Below, piece by piece: positions 35,256 to 46,031 of a stretch of DNA of 64,000 nucleotides (positions are counted from its first letter, which is position 1; the number at the start of each line of letters is the position of its first letter). Source of the DNA: an uncultured Dialister sp. (lineage in GTDB: Bacteria > Bacillota > Negativicutes > Veillonellales > Dialisteraceae); contig URIB01000005.1 in assembly GCA_900547785.1 (NCBI GenBank), positions 24,571-88,570 of the forward strand, read 5' to 3'. A program made the translations under genes and the position numbers. A model generated the notes under the pieces. The model worked only from the letters and a program-made list of their open reading frames with translations. It did no database searches and had not been told where the DNA came from.

Positions 35256-38200
35256 TTGTTAGATGTAAACGAATTTGACTCTATGAAAATAGGTATCGCT
35301 TCTCCGGAAAAGATCAAAGAATGGTCACACGGAGAAGTTACAAAACCGGAAACAATTAATTACCGCACTTTGAAAGCGGAAGCGGACGGTCTTTTCTGTG
35401 AAAGAATTTTCGGACCGACAAAAGACTGGGAATGTAAATGCGGTAAATATAAAAAGATGCGTTATAAAGGCACAGTCTGTGATAAGTGCGGTGTTGAAGT
35501 AACGAGTGCCAAAGTCCGTCGTGAAAGAATGGGACACATTGAACTGGCATGCCCGGTTTCCCATATCTGGTATTTCAAAGGGACACCGAGCCGTATAGGG
35601 TTGATTCTCGATGTATCGCCCCGCCAGTTGGAAAGAGTCCTGTATTTCGCAGCCTATATCGTTATTGATAAAGGAGATACCAACCTCCAAGACAAGCAGG
35701 TGCTGAATGAACAGGAATACCAGCAGGCCGTTCAGGAATACGGCATCGGCTCTTTTAAAGCACAGATGGGGGCCGAAGCAATCCAAAAGCTTTTGCAGAA
35801 TCTGGATCTTCTTGCTTTGGAAAAACAGCTGAAAGAAGATGTGGAAAGCAGCAGTAACCAGCGGAGGGTGCGGAGCATCCGTCGTCTGGAAGAAGTGGAA
35901 GCATTCCTGCATTCCGGAAATAAACCGGAGTGGATGATCCTTACTGTGCTTCCCGTGATTCCGCCGGATCTCCGTCCGATGGTACAACTTGACGGCGGGC
36001 GTTTTGCCACCAGCGATTTAAATGATTTGTACCGCCGTGTCATCAATAGAAACAATCGTCTGAAACGTTTAATGGGCATGGGAGCCCCGGAAATTATTGT
36101 CCGCAACGAAAAACGCATGCTCCAGGAAGCTGTTGACGCTCTCATTGATAACGGCCGCCGCGGCAGAGCTGTAAGCGGACCGGGAAACAGACCTCTCAAA
36201 TCCCTTTCGGATATGCTCAAGGGTAAGCAGGGACGTTTCCGTCAGAATCTCCTCGGAAAACGTGTAGACTATTCGGGCCGTTCGGTTATCGTAGTAGGGC
36301 CGGAACTGAAAATGTACCAATGCGGACTGCCTAAAGAAATGGCTATCGAATTGTTCAAGCCGTTTATCATGCATGAGCTGATTAAGCGTGAAATGGCAAG
36401 CAATTTAAAAATTGCCCGCAAAAAAGTGGATAAATTGGCACCGGAAGTTTGGGATGTCCTGAGTGATGTGATCAAAGAACATCCGGTACTTCTTAACCGT
36501 GCGCCTACATTGCACCGTCTCGGTATTCAGGCGTTTGAACCGATCCTTTGGGAAGGCCGGGCGATTAAATTACATCCGCTCGTCTGCCCCGGTTATAATG
36601 CGGACTTTGACGGCGACCAGATGGCATGCCACCTGCCTCTTTCCGTGGAAGCACAGGCGGAAGCAAGAACCCTGATGCTGTCTATCAATAATATTTTATC
36701 GACAAAAGACGGAAAACCGGTAGCTATTCCCTCCCAGGATATGATCCTCGGCGCCTACTATCTGACGATTGTCAAAGAAGATAAAGAAGCGGAAGATGCA
36801 TTGGATTCATCCAAGCTCCACGCATTTACCGGCTATGATGAAGTGATGATCGCCTATGCGCTGAAGCAGGTGGATATTCATGAATTTATCAAGGTGGAAG
36901 TGCCCGGACACGGTCTTGTCGTAACGACGCCGGGACGCCTGATTTTCAACTATGCGATTCCGGAAGAACTCCGCTTCTTCTACAAGCGTGATGACGGCAC
37001 CACCGGTCTCGGAATCACAATCGGCAAAAAGCAGATGGGTAAACTTGTTAACGACTGCTTCAAAAAACTGGGATTCAAAGCGACAGGCGATCTCTTGGAC
37101 GCCATTAAAGCGCTCGGATTCCACTATGCGCTGATTTCGGGTATTTCCATCGGCATATACGATGTGGCGGTACCGGAAAAGAAAGACCTTATTTTATCGG
37201 AAAGCGATAAACAGGTCGAAAAAGTGAAAAAATTCTATCGCCGCGGTCTGATGACGGACGAAGAACGATATAGAAAAGTTGTTAAAATTTGGGAAAAAGC
37301 GACCAATGATGTCGGAGAAGCCATGAAGGCTTCCATGACGAAGATGAACCCGTTGACCATGATGGCGCAGTCGGGAGCCCGCGGTAATGATAACCAGATC
37401 CGCCAGCTTGCAGGTATGCGCGGTCTGATTGCCGATACATCGGGCAAAACGGTGGAACTTCCTGTTAAAGCGAACTTCCGTGAAGGACTCACCGTGCTTG
37501 ACTACTTTACATCTTCCCACGGTGCCCGCAAAGGTCTTGCCGATACGGCTCTCCGTACAGCCGACTCCGGCTATCTGACCCGCCGTCTTGTTGATGTATC
37601 GCAAGATGTCATTGTCCGCGAAGAAGATTGTGATGTGCAGGTTCTGAATTTTGACAGAGAACTGAATGTAATTTCTTCACGTCCCGCCATCCGCCATCTT
37701 TACCAGGAACAAAAGGGGAAACTCATCGGCTCCATTTTGGAAGAAGATGTATTGAACCGGAAAAGCGGAGATATTCTTCTTGTCAAAGGAAAAACGCTGG
37801 ATGCGGCCGATATCGCATTGATGAATAAGAATCTTGTCGACTCGGTGACAATCACCGTTCCGGGAGTGGAAGAAAGTGCGGCGGAAACGATTACCTTTGA
37901 TGTAACGTCCGCAGTCAATGAATATGATGCGGCCATGAAACATCATATGACCGAACATTTCTCGGGAGCTAAGCTGGAAGAGGCGGCGCTGAACCGCAAA
38001 GGAGAAGAAATCCTCCCGCAGGGCACATGTATTGACGAAAAAACGGCGGATCAGATTTTGGAAGCCGATGTTCCTTTGATCCGTGTTCGTATGGATCGCG
38101 TAAAAGGAATTGAAGTTCGTAAGATCACGGAAATGGGAAGGCTCATTGAATCTTTGGCGGACCGGATTGCCGGCCGCTGTCCTGTAGAAGATGTGCTGCA

Positions 38201-39260
38201 CCCTGAAACCGGAGAACTCATTGCGAAAAAGAATGAAGAAATTACGGACGACCAGGCGGCGGAAATTGAAAAACACTATGATTCTCTCCACGTCCGTTCC
38301 ACATTGACCTGCTCTTCGGAACACGGCGTCTGCGCTAAATGCTACGGCCGCAATCTGGCAACGGGCCGTCATGTGGAAATCGGGGAATCCGTCGGCATTA
38401 TTGCCGCCCAGTCGATCGGTGAACCGGGTACGCAGCTGACAATGCGTACATTCCATACCGGCGGCGTTGCATCGGCAGAAGATATTACACAAGGTCTGCC
38501 CCGTGTCGAAGAATTGTTTGAAGCCCGCAAACCGAAAGGCAATGCGATTATTTCCAATATCGCCGGTACAGTTGCGATAGAAGATTCACCGGAAAATGCA
38601 AATATCAAGATCATTACCGTGACGAATGAAGAAACCTCGGATACCTATAAAATTCCTTTCGGAAAGAGAATTTCCGTAGAAGAGGGAGAAGTGATCGAAG
38701 CGGGGACCCGCCTGATTGAAGGGAACATCAATCCTCACGATATACTCCGCGTCCTCGGTGTCAAAGCGACGCAGAACTACATTGTAAAAGAAGTTCAAAA
38801 AGTATATCGCTCCCAAGGCGTTGAAATCAATGATAAGCATATTGAAATTATCGTCCATCAGATGCTCCGGAAGATTAAAATTATCAATCCCGGTGATTCC
38901 GGATGGCTGCCGGGAGAAACAGTTGATGTGGTTTCTTACCGTGCGGAGAACCGCCGTCTGGAAGATGAAGGAAAAGAAACGGCGGTCGGCGAAAACTTAC
39001 TCCTCGGTACGACCAAAGCGGCTCTTGCGACCGATTCCTTCCTGTCCGCAGCTTCTTTCCAGGAAACAACGAGAGTTCTTACGGAAGCGGCGATTAAAGG
39101 AAAAGAAGATCCGCTTCTCGGCTTGAAAGAAAATGTCATTATCGGCAAACTCATTCCTGCCGGAACGGGCATGGCTCGTTACCGCAAACTCTCCGTCGTT
39201 CATAAAGGAGAACCCGTTTCTTCTCCTGTGGAACAGGATTTGGGTGATGCATTGCCGTAA
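35256..39260 (+). CDS. rpoC: DNA-directed RNA polymerase subunit beta'
   Basis: Core RNA polymerase subunit of 1334 residues. The N-terminal zinc site is [20 protein letters not shown]; the catalytic magnesium site is [12 protein letters not shown] (Cys where Val is usual), and the trigger-loop/bridge region is present ([18 protein letters not shown]). A second zinc cluster is [13 protein letters not shown]. It starts at TTG, 23 bases after rpoB, with GGAAAGGAG upstream. Followed by a strong terminator. Confidence 0.97.
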   Translation: MLDVNEFDSMKIGIASPEKIKEWSHGEVTKPETINYRTLKAEADGLFCERIFGPTKDWECKCGKYKKMRYKGTVCDKCGVEVTSAKVRRERMGHIELACPVSHIWYFKGTPSRIGLILDVSPRQLERVLYFAAYIVIDKGDTNLQDKQVLNEQEYQQAVQEYGIGSFKAQMGAEAIQKLLQNLDLLALEKQLKEDVESSSNQRRVRSIRRLEEVEAFLHSGNKPEWMILTVLPVIPPDLRPMVQLDGGRFATSDLNDLYRRVINRNNRLKRLMGMGAPEIIVRNEKRMLQEAVDALIDNGRRGRAVSGPGNRPLKSLSDMLKGKQGRFRQNLLGKRVDYSGRSVIVVGPELKMYQCGLPKEMAIELFKPFIMHELIKREMASNLKIARKKVDKLAPEVWDVLSDVIKEHPVLLNRAPTLHRLGIQAFEPILWEGRAIKLHPLVCPGYNADFDGDQMACHLPLSVEAQAEARTLMLSINNILSTKDGKPVAIPSQDMILGAYYLTIVKEDKEAEDALDSSKLHAFTGYDEVMIAYALKQVDIHEFIKVEVPGHGLVVTTPGRLIFNYAIPEELRFFYKRDDGTTGLGITIGKKQMGKLVNDCFKKLGFKATGDLLDAIKALGFHYALISGISIGIYDVAVPEKKDLILSESDKQVEKVKKFYRRGLMTDEERYRKVVKIWEKATNDVGEAMKASMTKMNPLTMMAQSGARGNDNQIRQLAGMRGLIADTSGKTVELPVKANFREGLTVLDYFTSSHGARKGLADTALRTADSGYLTRRLVDVSQDVIVREEDCDVQVLNFDRELNVISSRPAIRHLYQEQKGKLIGSILEEDVLNRKSGDILLVKGKTLDAADIALMNKNLVDSVTITVPGVEESAAETITFDVTSAVNEYDAAMKHHMTEHFSGAKLEEAALNRKGEEILPQGTCIDEKTADQILEADVPLIRVRMDRVKGIEVRKITEMGRLIESLADRIAGRCPVEDVLHPETGELIAKKNEEITDDQAAEIEKHYDSLHVRSTLTCSSEHGVCAKCYGRNLATGRHVEIGESVGIIAAQSIGEPGTQLTMRTFHTGGVASAEDITQGLPRVEELFEARKPKGNAIISNIAGTVAIEDSPENANIKIITVTNEETSDTYKIPFGKRISVEEGEVIEAGTRLIEGNINPHDILRVLGVKATQNYIVKEVQKVYRSQGVEINDKHIEIIVHQMLRKIKIINPGDSGWLPGETVDVVSYRAENRRLEDEGKETAVGENLLLGTTKAALATDSFLSAASFQETTRVLTEAAIKGKEDPLLGLKENVIIGKLIPAGTGMARYRKLSVVHKGEPVSSPVEQDLGDALP

Positions 39261-39290
39261 AGACAAATGAGTTAAAATGCTTTTAAGATT

Positions 39291-39332
39291 AAATCCCCTC
39301 TACCGTGAAAATCCGGTGAAGGGGATTTTTCT
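39291..39332 (+). terminator. Intrinsic terminator of rpoB-rpoC
   Basis: AAATCCCCT with AGGGGATTT plus an inner ACCG/CGGT pair, followed by five T. Confidence 0.9.
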
Positions 39333-39412
39333 ATGGAATTATTTTATTTGTAACATGAAACTATTAAAGGAAAATAGCAGCACCGTTTGATATCATTTTG
39401 TTTATGTGATAG

Positions 39413-39432
39413 CATAATGATAATTAATGGTA
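39413..39432 (+). promoter_or_regulatory. Probable Fur box
   Basis: ATAATGATAAT followed by TAATGG matches about 13 of 19 positions of the Fur consensus (GATAATGATAATCATTATC). It lies 108 bases before the TonB receptor and overlaps the likely promoter. This predicts iron-repressed expression. Confidence 0.55.
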
Positions 39433-39539
39433 AATGTGTTATTACAAATTAAAGGAGATAGGAAAACGATTTGCACAAAAATAAATTCTTATTTCATTTT
39501 CTTGTAATGACGCATTTTTTGTTTGGGAAGGAGTTTTCT

Positions 39540-41564
39540 ATGAATCGTGTCATCAGAATCGGCATTCTTGCGGCATTAAGCGCCTGCTCGCTGGTAAATA
39601 TAGGGGGGGCGGAAACCTACGAGCTTGATCCTGTATTTGTTACGGCGCAGCGTGTTGAAAACCGTGATTTGGATACGCCGGCGACGGTGGAAGTTGTGGA
39701 AAGAAAAGACATCGAAGCGAGCGGGGCAGGCAGCGCATTTGAAGCTCTCCGCACTTCCTTGGGAACTTTTGCCAGTACGCAGCTGCCGAACGGCGTGGGC
39801 ATGGGTTCCATGACGAGTAAAATCAATATCCGCGGTGTAGATAAGGGGACGCTGGTTCTGGTGGACGGTGTGCCGATGAATCAGGACGGGAAATATAATT
39901 TGGAAGACATCGGTGCCGATGCCATTGAGCGCGTTGAAATCGTCCGCGGCGGCGGTTCCGTACTGTACGGCTCTGAAGCTACCGGCGGCGTCATCAATAT
40001 CATCACCCGTTCCCGGATACAAAACAGTGTCAAAGTATCTGCCGGCAATTATGACAAGCAGAGATATAATGTGAATATCGGGGCGGATGCATTCAACGCC
40101 TCTCTTTACTATGAACACAGAGGTCCTATTGACCGTATCACGACGACCACGACTAAGAATAAAGCGATGGGTGGAAAATTTACAGACCGCTATTATGACT
40201 ATAAAAAAGGAAACGATTGGGGCATTTTCTGGAACTATGCCATCAATGACAATTTGAAGTTCAGCCATAACTATGTCAATACTAAAAATACGGCTTCCCA
40301 GATGGATTCCGATTATAAAAACAGCCCGTATCAGACAAAGAAATATGAAGATGATAACAATACCTTCCTTTTGAATTATGACGATAAGAACGGCCTGACC
40401 GCTTTCGCCTCTTACGGCACGCAGGAGAGAAATCACAATCAAATCAGCTATGACAAGAAAACGGGGGCTGTTAAAGAAGATATCGAGTACAGCTGGAGAA
40501 AAGGGCACAATACAAATCTGAATGTCCAGAAAGTATTTGAAACGAACGGAAAAGATACGTTTTTAATCGGCGCTTCGTTCCAAAGAGAAGATTTGGACGT
40601 GAGAAGCGCGGGAACAAAGAAAATGGGAAATAAACCGGCACAACCGGCGAAGACGGGCAATTATAACCGTGACATTTATTCTGTTTACGGATCTTATAAA
40701 TGGAATATGACGGAACAGGACCAGATCATTTTCAATGCCCGCCAGACATTCGTACGGAATGCGGACGGCATTACGACAGAAATAAAAACCGGTGAAACCG
40801 GCCACACCGTCCAAAAAGATCAAAGTAAATTCACCCCGGAAATACAGTATATCCGGAAATTGGATAACCACTCCTCTTTCTATGCCAAAGCGGGCAAATC
40901 GTTCCGTCTGCCGGAATTGACCAAAATATTCGGCGCTTCCGCCATGCTTTCCAATGTCAATTTACAGCCGGAACACGGAAAACATTATGAAATCGGTTAC
41001 AAATTGAATCAAGGCGATATTTCATGGCGCGTATCCCTTTTCCATTATGACATCAAAGACGCGATCAAGAGTTTCAGCGGTTCTCCTCTCACGGGCGATT
41101 TGGAATACAGCAATGCGGACAGTAAGAATACGGGCATTGAAGTGTCCGCTGATGTCCGGCATAGCGAATATCTGGATTACACCGTGGGTATTGCTTACGG
41201 AAACCCGAAAGAAAAGAGTTTGGACAGCAAAGGCCATGTGGGAGACTGGATTCATACCAATAACAGATGGCAGATTACATCTTCCGTCCGTTATCACAAA
41301 GACAAATGGGCAGGCGTGCTTTCTGCCAACTACCTCGGATACCGCTATAATGCCGCCGATGACGGACGGACCAAAGTAAAACCCGCGCTCTTCACCGATT
41401 TGGATATTTCTTACAAACCGGGCGAAGCGCATAAAGTATTCTTCCATATCAATAATTTACTTGACAGAGAAGACTACACAACCGTCACCGCACCGAATCC
41501 CGAAAAATTCGGCTATATCTCGCAAGGCAGAAATTTCATGCTCGGCTATGAATATAAATTCTGA
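39540..41564 (+). CDS. TonB-dependent outer-membrane receptor
   Basis: A 674-residue outer-membrane transporter. Signal peptide in about residues 1-24 ending in GGAE, then a TonB-box-like DPVFVTAQ, a plug domain (TPATVEVVERKDIEASGAG, INIRGVDKGTLVLVDGVPMN, RVEIVRGGGSVLYGSEATGGVINIIT) and a 22-strand barrel ending in the terminal aromatic GYEYKF. It belongs to the BtuB/FepA/heme-siderophore group; the ligand is unknown. The ATG at 39540 with AAGGAG is preferred to an earlier frame at 39471. No tonB/exbBD is nearby. Such receptors in Firmicutes occur only in outer-membrane lineages. Confidence 0.92.
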   Translation: MNRVIRIGILAALSACSLVNIGGAETYELDPVFVTAQRVENRDLDTPATVEVVERKDIEASGAGSAFEALRTSLGTFASTQLPNGVGMGSMTSKINIRGVDKGTLVLVDGVPMNQDGKYNLEDIGADAIERVEIVRGGGSVLYGSEATGGVINIITRSRIQNSVKVSAGNYDKQRYNVNIGADAFNASLYYEHRGPIDRITTTTTKNKAMGGKFTDRYYDYKKGNDWGIFWNYAINDNLKFSHNYVNTKNTASQMDSDYKNSPYQTKKYEDDNNTFLLNYDDKNGLTAFASYGTQERNHNQISYDKKTGAVKEDIEYSWRKGHNTNLNVQKVFETNGKDTFLIGASFQREDLDVRSAGTKKMGNKPAQPAKTGNYNRDIYSVYGSYKWNMTEQDQIIFNARQTFVRNADGITTEIKTGETGHTVQKDQSKFTPEIQYIRKLDNHSSFYAKAGKSFRLPELTKIFGASAMLSNVNLQPEHGKHYEIGYKLNQGDISWRVSLFHYDIKDAIKSFSGSPLTGDLEYSNADSKNTGIEVSADVRHSEYLDYTVGIAYGNPKEKSLDSKGHVGDWIHTNNRWQITSSVRYHKDKWAGVLSANYLGYRYNAADDGRTKVKPALFTDLDISYKPGEAHKVFFHINNLLDREDYTTVTAPNPEKFGYISQGRNFMLGYEYKF

Positions 41565-41598
41565 TTGAGCGGTAAAAACGGAAATAGAAATAAAAAAG

Positions 41599-41641
41599 AA
41601 ATCCCTTTCAACGGACAGAATCCGGCGAAAGGGATTTTTGT
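41599..41641 (+). terminator. Intrinsic terminator after the TonB receptor gene
   Basis: AAATCCCTTTC pairs with GAAAGGGATTT, with an inner CGG/CCG pair, followed by T. The receptor is thus probably a separate transcript from the exported pair. Confidence 0.85.
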
Positions 41642-41706
41642 GTGGAACTTGAGAAAATCAATTAATTTTTTTACAATAAAGGAAATACGATGCAAGGGAG
41701 AAAATC

Positions 41707-42474
41707 ATGCGGTATATATGGATGGGACTTATTGGTTGGCTTTTGGCGGGGATGATGACGGTTTCTGCGGAGTCTGCTGCTGTGGAAGGATTGGGGAAAT
41801 TTCCTTTCGGTTCTCGTGTGGAAGTGACGGCAGGCCCTGAATCGTCAGTGGAAAATTTTTTCTGCGGGAAAGATAGGGCAAGCCGTCAGGCGATGGTAAA
41901 GATTATTTGCAAATCGGCTGTGCCGCCGGGCGTTCATCTGTATACGGAAGAAGGAACATTTCCCTATGATTCGCTCCGCATGTACCAGCTCCGTACGGCA
42001 GATATGCAGGGCGAATATGCGGCTTTTCTTTTTGTACTGTCCGGTAAAGAACGGGAACTGTTTCCGCATCGGAACAAGAAAGTAATTTCCTTCTGGAATC
42101 AGGCATTTCATGAGGACGGAAAAAAGCCGGAATTTCTTTTCGGAATACCCCAAATCAGTCTTGCCGAGTATCAGGCGGAATGGGAACAATTTTTGCAAAA
42201 AGAAAAGATAAGGGATATAAAAGTGAAGATTTCCGATATATCTCCGTGGCACCGCTATAAAAATAAAGACGGTTCTTACCGGTGGAGTCAGGAATGCCGG
42301 CTTTTGATTTCCCGAAACGGACAAGGGGCAGTTCCTCTCTGGATAGACAGTCATTTTTATAAGGCCGGTCACGTTTATTACCTCATCACTGCAGTGGGAA
42401 GTCATATGGCGGGAAATAAGCTTGGCGGCTATGTTCTTTATGGAGCAGACGGGTTGGAAAGGGAAATGACATGA
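41707..42474 (+). CDS. Exported protein of unknown function (first of a pair)
   Basis: Not recognised. 255 residues with a signal peptide (about 1-22, cut near VSA). The mature domain seems to have mixed alpha/beta content. A C-terminal segment ISPWHRY...RLLISRNGQGAVPLWIDSHFYKAG resembles the region IEPYHRL...PFYGRVYFFRHDDH of the next gene, so the two may be diverged duplicates. It has AAGGGAG before the ATG. The stop overlaps the start of the following gene by 4 bases. Confidence 0.72.
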   Translation: MRYIWMGLIGWLLAGMMTVSAESAAVEGLGKFPFGSRVEVTAGPESSVENFFCGKDRASRQAMVKIICKSAVPPGVHLYTEEGTFPYDSLRMYQLRTADMQGEYAAFLFVLSGKERELFPHRNKKVISFWNQAFHEDGKKPEFLFGIPQISLAEYQAEWEQFLQKEKIRDIKVKISDISPWHRYKNKDGSYRWSQECRLLISRNGQGAVPLWIDSHFYKAGHVYYLITAVGSHMAGNKLGGYVLYGADGLEREMT

Positions 42475-43244
42475 TGTGGAAAAAAACAGCCGCTTGTGCT
42501 ATTTTGTCGGCGCTGGTGTGGATCGGAACGGCTAATGCGTATGATGTGAAGAACGTGGCGGATGAACAATGGCCGTCCATGTTTACTTATACGGAGATAG
42601 GGGAAGAACATATGCTTCTTCTTCCGGAGGGAAATCTGTCGTATCGTTTGGGTCAGGTTTTATTGCAGCCTCCTGAAACGAAAAATGTGATGGCCGGGTA
42701 TATAGTGACAGCGGAATTTCCTCCCCGTGAGGGAGAGAAAGCGGCTCCTTATTTCAAAGAGTATCTTACGGTTCATGAATGGCGGGGGCTTGTCAAAATC
42801 AATCGTCTTTTGATGAATAGCGGTTCTCCGCTCCGCATCCAAATAGAAGAGCTTATCCGGAGCGGGCATGTGCCGCTTCCTGAAGAGCTGCGTTCTTCTG
42901 CAAACATTTCTCTTGAGGAAATAGAACCGTATCACCGGTTGTCTTTTACGGAATCTTATTTATATGTCGCGGCGGGCCGGATTGTTTTTGATATGGCGGG
43001 GATGAAATTTCCTTTTTACGGACGGGTGTATTTCTTCCGCCATGATGATCATATGGACATGATGTTGCTTTTGACGCCTGATGAAGCGAAAGAGCCGTTG
43101 ATTTATGTAACGGATGTTCTTGCTAAAACGGTGGCAAAGGAAATATATATGAACCGTGAGGGAGCGGAAGATTTGTCAGTGACGCTTGCCAAGTACCAAG
43201 AAAAATACCCGCCGCCTTATGAAAAAGAGCGGCAGATACGCTGA
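42471..43244 (+). CDS. Exported protein of unknown function (second of a pair)
   Basis: Not recognised. 257 residues with a signal peptide (about 1-23, cut near ANA). Soluble after that, no transmembrane helix, few cysteines. The motif EPYHRLSFTESYLYVAAG and the following strand-rich VYFFRHDDHMDMMLLLTPDE line up with the preceding protein. It overlaps that gene (ATGATG/TGA), so the pair is translated together, presumably acting outside the membrane. Confidence 0.72.
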   Translation: MMWKKTAACAILSALVWIGTANAYDVKNVADEQWPSMFTYTEIGEEHMLLLPEGNLSYRLGQVLLQPPETKNVMAGYIVTAEFPPREGEKAAPYFKEYLTVHEWRGLVKINRLLMNSGSPLRIQIEELIRSGHVPLPEELRSSANISLEEIEPYHRLSFTESYLYVAAGRIVFDMAGMKFPFYGRVYFFRHDDHMDMMLLLTPDEAKEPLIYVTDVLAKTVAKEIYMNREGAEDLSVTLAKYQEKYPPPYEKERQIR

Positions 43245-43259
43245 AATATATTAAAATAA

Positions 43260-43302
43260 AAAATCCGACATGAAACATAGAAGCATTCGTGCCGGATTTT
43301 TT
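43260..43302. terminator. Bidirectional intrinsic terminator
   Basis: AAATCCG...CATG pairs with CGTG...CGGATTT between A- and T-runs, ending both the exported pair (plus) and cstA (minus). Confidence 0.85.
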
Positions 43303-43313
43303 ATTTGGTAAGG

Positions 43314-45032
43314 TTATACTTTCATTTCTTCATGAGGATGAGATACGGTGTGATAGCCTTCATAAGCAAGGACAAGGGCGAGTATCACGAGGAGAGAACC
43401 GATAATCACCTGCGCATAAGGTCCCCAGCCGGCCGCGCCGCCGCTGATAATGTGGAATTGGTTCATAACGATGATGACGAGAGAAGAAATCGTGACGATG
43501 AGCATGAACGTCATGGGGAATAAGAACATCTTATTATTTTTTCCCGCATTTCCAAGCCAGGCGGCTACCGCCAAAAGACCGATAGCGGCGAGAAGCTGGT
43601 TAGCGGCACCGAATAATCCCCAGATTTTTGCAAAACCGCCCATGCCGAGAGCAATACCTAAAACAACGGTCAGAATCGTGGCAAAGTAGGGATTGACCAT
43701 CAGTTTACGGAAACCGTTTTTTACATCTTTCGGATTTTCGCCCGGTTCGAGCCAAAATTCCTGGAACATAAAGCGGGCAAGACGTGTTGCCGTATCAAGG
43801 GAAGTCAGGCAGAAGGCGGAGTAAGTGAGTACCAGAAGGGTGTACATGATATTTTCCATGCCTTCCAGTCCGGGAATGGCACCGATCATGGCAGCGATAC
43901 CGCCGGCAAATATATCGGTAGCTCCTTTGGTATGACCGGTTACACGGGCATAGCCGATGGCACAGAGAGTAATGATAGCCAGTACACATTCCAGAAGCAT
44001 GCCGCCGTAAGCAATCGGTTTGGCATCGGATTCTTTATCCAGCTGTTTCGACGTAGTGCCGGAAGAAACGAGGGAATGGAATCCGGAAATAGCACCGCAG
44101 GCTACGGTGGTAAATAAAATCGGGAATAAGAACTGTGTACCGTTTGCATTATTGACGGTGAATCCTGCAAAGGCGGGGAATACGCTTTCATCAATTGTCG
44201 GATGTGCTCCGATAATACCGATAAATGCGACAATCAGCATCGCATAGAGCAGGAAAGAGCTCAGATAGTCACGGGGCTGGAGGAGAATCCAGACCGGTGT
44301 GACGGAAGCGATGGTGATGTAAATGCCGACAAGAAACATCCAAGTCGTGGTAGAAAAGTAGAACGGATGGTAATTCATGCCGATCGCCATGCAGGCGGCG
44401 ATGGCAAGTACGCCTAAAACGGAAGAAATCACCATCGGCGTATGACGGCGGTAGACAGCAAAGCCGAAAACGATAGCCAAGAGAATGAACATGATGGAAA
44501 CCATGGCGACCGACGCATTGGTGGTACTGGCGGCTACATCAAGAACACCGTCTTTATAAGTGGCGCCGAAAGTGGAAGCGACGATAGCGGCAAAAGCGGC
44601 TACCACTAAAATCAATGTCAGATAAGAGAAAATAATAAATAATTGCTTGGCTCTTTTTGACATATTGAGCGAAATGATTTCACCGATTGATTTTCCGCGG
44701 TGGCGGACGGAAGCGAAAAGCGCACCGAAATCATGGACGCCGCCGAAGAAAATACCTCCGATTAAAACCCAGAGAGTGACGGGAAGCCAGCCGAACATGG
44801 CTGCCCCGATAGGGCCTGTGATCGGACCGGCACCGGCGATGGAAGAAAAGTGATGCCCCATGAGAACCGGTGCTTTGGCAGGAACATAATCGACACCGTC
44901 CTGCATAGTATGCGCCGGCGTTTCTTTATTTCCTTCGCCCACGCCCCATTGCCGTGCGAGCCAGCCTCCGTAAAAAATGTATCCGCAAAGTAATATGACA
45001 CTGCAGACACCCATAAGTACCAACGTGTTCAT
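43314..45032 (-). CDS. cstA: Carbon starvation protein CstA family transporter
   Basis: A polytopic membrane protein of 572 residues of the CstA/BtsT family, known as pyruvate- or peptide-uptake systems induced in starvation. Typical motifs: VLMGHHFSSIAGAGPITGP, GGVHDFGALFASVRHRGKS and GFHSLVSSGTTSKQLDKES. About 15 or more hydrophobic helices run to the end. It starts one base after a smaller gene of unknown function (45034-45630), indicating an operon and coupled translation. The substrate is not fixed by sequence. Confidence 0.92.
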   Translation of the reverse strand: MNTLVLMGVCSVILLCGYIFYGGWLARQWGVGEGNKETPAHTMQDGVDYVPAKAPVLMGHHFSSIAGAGPITGPIGAAMFGWLPVTLWVLIGGIFFGGVHDFGALFASVRHRGKSIGEIISLNMSKRAKQLFIIFSYLTLILVVAAFAAIVASTFGATYKDGVLDVAASTTNASVAMVSIMFILLAIVFGFAVYRRHTPMVISSVLGVLAIAACMAIGMNYHPFYFSTTTWMFLVGIYITIASVTPVWILLQPRDYLSSFLLYAMLIVAFIGIIGAHPTIDESVFPAFAGFTVNNANGTQFLFPILFTTVACGAISGFHSLVSSGTTSKQLDKESDAKPIAYGGMLLECVLAIITLCAIGYARVTGHTKGATDIFAGGIAAMIGAIPGLEGMENIMYTLLVLTYSAFCLTSLDTATRLARFMFQEFWLEPGENPKDVKNGFRKLMVNPYFATILTVVLGIALGMGGFAKIWGLFGAANQLLAAIGLLAVAAWLGNAGKNNKMFLFPMTFMLIVTISSLVIIVMNQFHIISGGAAGWGPYAQVIIGSLLVILALVLAYEGYHTVSHPHEEMKV

Positions 45033-45033
45033 G

Positions 45034-45630
45034 TTAAGCCCCTTTCTCTGTAACTTCCTTTAATACATTTTTTAAATTCTTTTCCATGCACCGTCCTGCG
45101 GAATTAAAATAAAAAGCATTGTCCCTGATATGCAAACAGGCGGTATGTAACTCCATCCAACCATGGAAAGAGAATTTAAAGCTTTTGTAGACACGGCATT
45201 TTTCCAGTTTCTTTCTTGCCGACTCGGTAACGGAATTGCAAATAAAAACGGGAGAAATATAGGTATACATATGCCTCGGCCCGATATGTGCCATTTTTAA
45301 TCCTTCTTCATGGGCATAGTTTTTACATTTTTCAAAAAGTTCATCGTTGAGATGATCCACCTTGAAAAGAAAAATAAATTCCTCCTGATTGGCTGACCAG
45401 ATTTCATTCGATTTAAAAAACAAATGCTGTCCCGTCCGTTCATAATATTCACAAACCGCAGACAAGGACGCGCCGTCATGTTCAGGGAAAGGAGAAATTT
45501 TTTTAGCTTCCTGAAGAGCATTCTCATCATCAGGAACAGGACTTTCGATACCGTCAAAGCGGGTGATATTATAAAATCGCTGGTAGCTTCGCAGTAGCTG
45601 ATTGACTGCATGTTCTCCCGTGTAATTCAT
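45034..45630 (-). CDS. Hypothetical cytosolic protein, operon partner of cstA
   Basis: Not recognised. A 198-residue soluble protein with no signal peptide. It includes CEYYERTGQHLFFKSNEIWSA, FLFKVDHLNDELFEKC, GPRHMYTYISPVFICNS and CRVYKSFKFSFHGWMELHTA; aromatic and Cys/His-rich, but with no clear metal motif. Stop is one base before cstA, so the two are likely made together; a role in CstA regulation or substrate handling is only a guess. AT-rich DNA upstream could hold a promoter, none is clear. Confidence 0.7.
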   Translation of the reverse strand: MNYTGEHAVNQLLRSYQRFYNITRFDGIESPVPDDENALQEAKKISPFPEHDGASLSAVCEYYERTGQHLFFKSNEIWSANQEEFIFLFKVDHLNDELFEKCKNYAHEEGLKMAHIGPRHMYTYISPVFICNSVTESARKKLEKCRVYKSFKFSFHGWMELHTACLHIRDNAFYFNSAGRCMEKNLKNVLKEVTEKGA

Positions 45631-46031
45631 AGAATCTCGCTTTTCAAAAAAATGATAATTGCAATAAACACATCATTGGATTACTTTAATAGATAAATTT
45701 TATTAAACCTATCATAATACGTTGTAAAAAATATTTCAAGTACCATATAATCCAAAAATTTTATAATTAACATACATCGCAATTTATATAGTATATACAA
45801 ATTTAAAATAAAAATAAAAATCAGGGAGACATAAAATTCGTTTCTTTTTATAAAAAAGCGGGGCGGCCGTTTTTGGGAAGATAAAACCGCTTTGAGGAAA
45901 CAGGCGCGTTGACTTTGGATTTTAAAAATGAATATTTATTTTGCGGCAGCTATTTCAATTTTATGTGGTAATATAGACATATATGATATTTCATTACACA
46001 CAGGAAGAATCCGAAAGGAAGGGTGTTTGTT
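45631..46031. other. AT-rich divergent region before purL
   Basis: About 400 bases between the cstA partner (minus) and purL (plus), with no gene. It holds a hairpin AAAGCGG/CCGCTTT at 45855-45893 which, on the minus strand, is followed by a T-run, and a possible extended -10 (TGGTAATAT, 45966-45974) for purL. No purine riboswitch sequence is seen. Confidence 0.5.

Noticed and set aside
39261..39540. Cobalamin riboswitch before the TonB receptor
   Set aside because: No B12-box-like conserved core is visible; only a terminator for rpoC and a Fur-like box are present.
45631..46031. Purine riboswitch or PurR box before purL
   Set aside because: No three-way-junction core or PurBox-like repeat could be recognised in this AT-rich gap.
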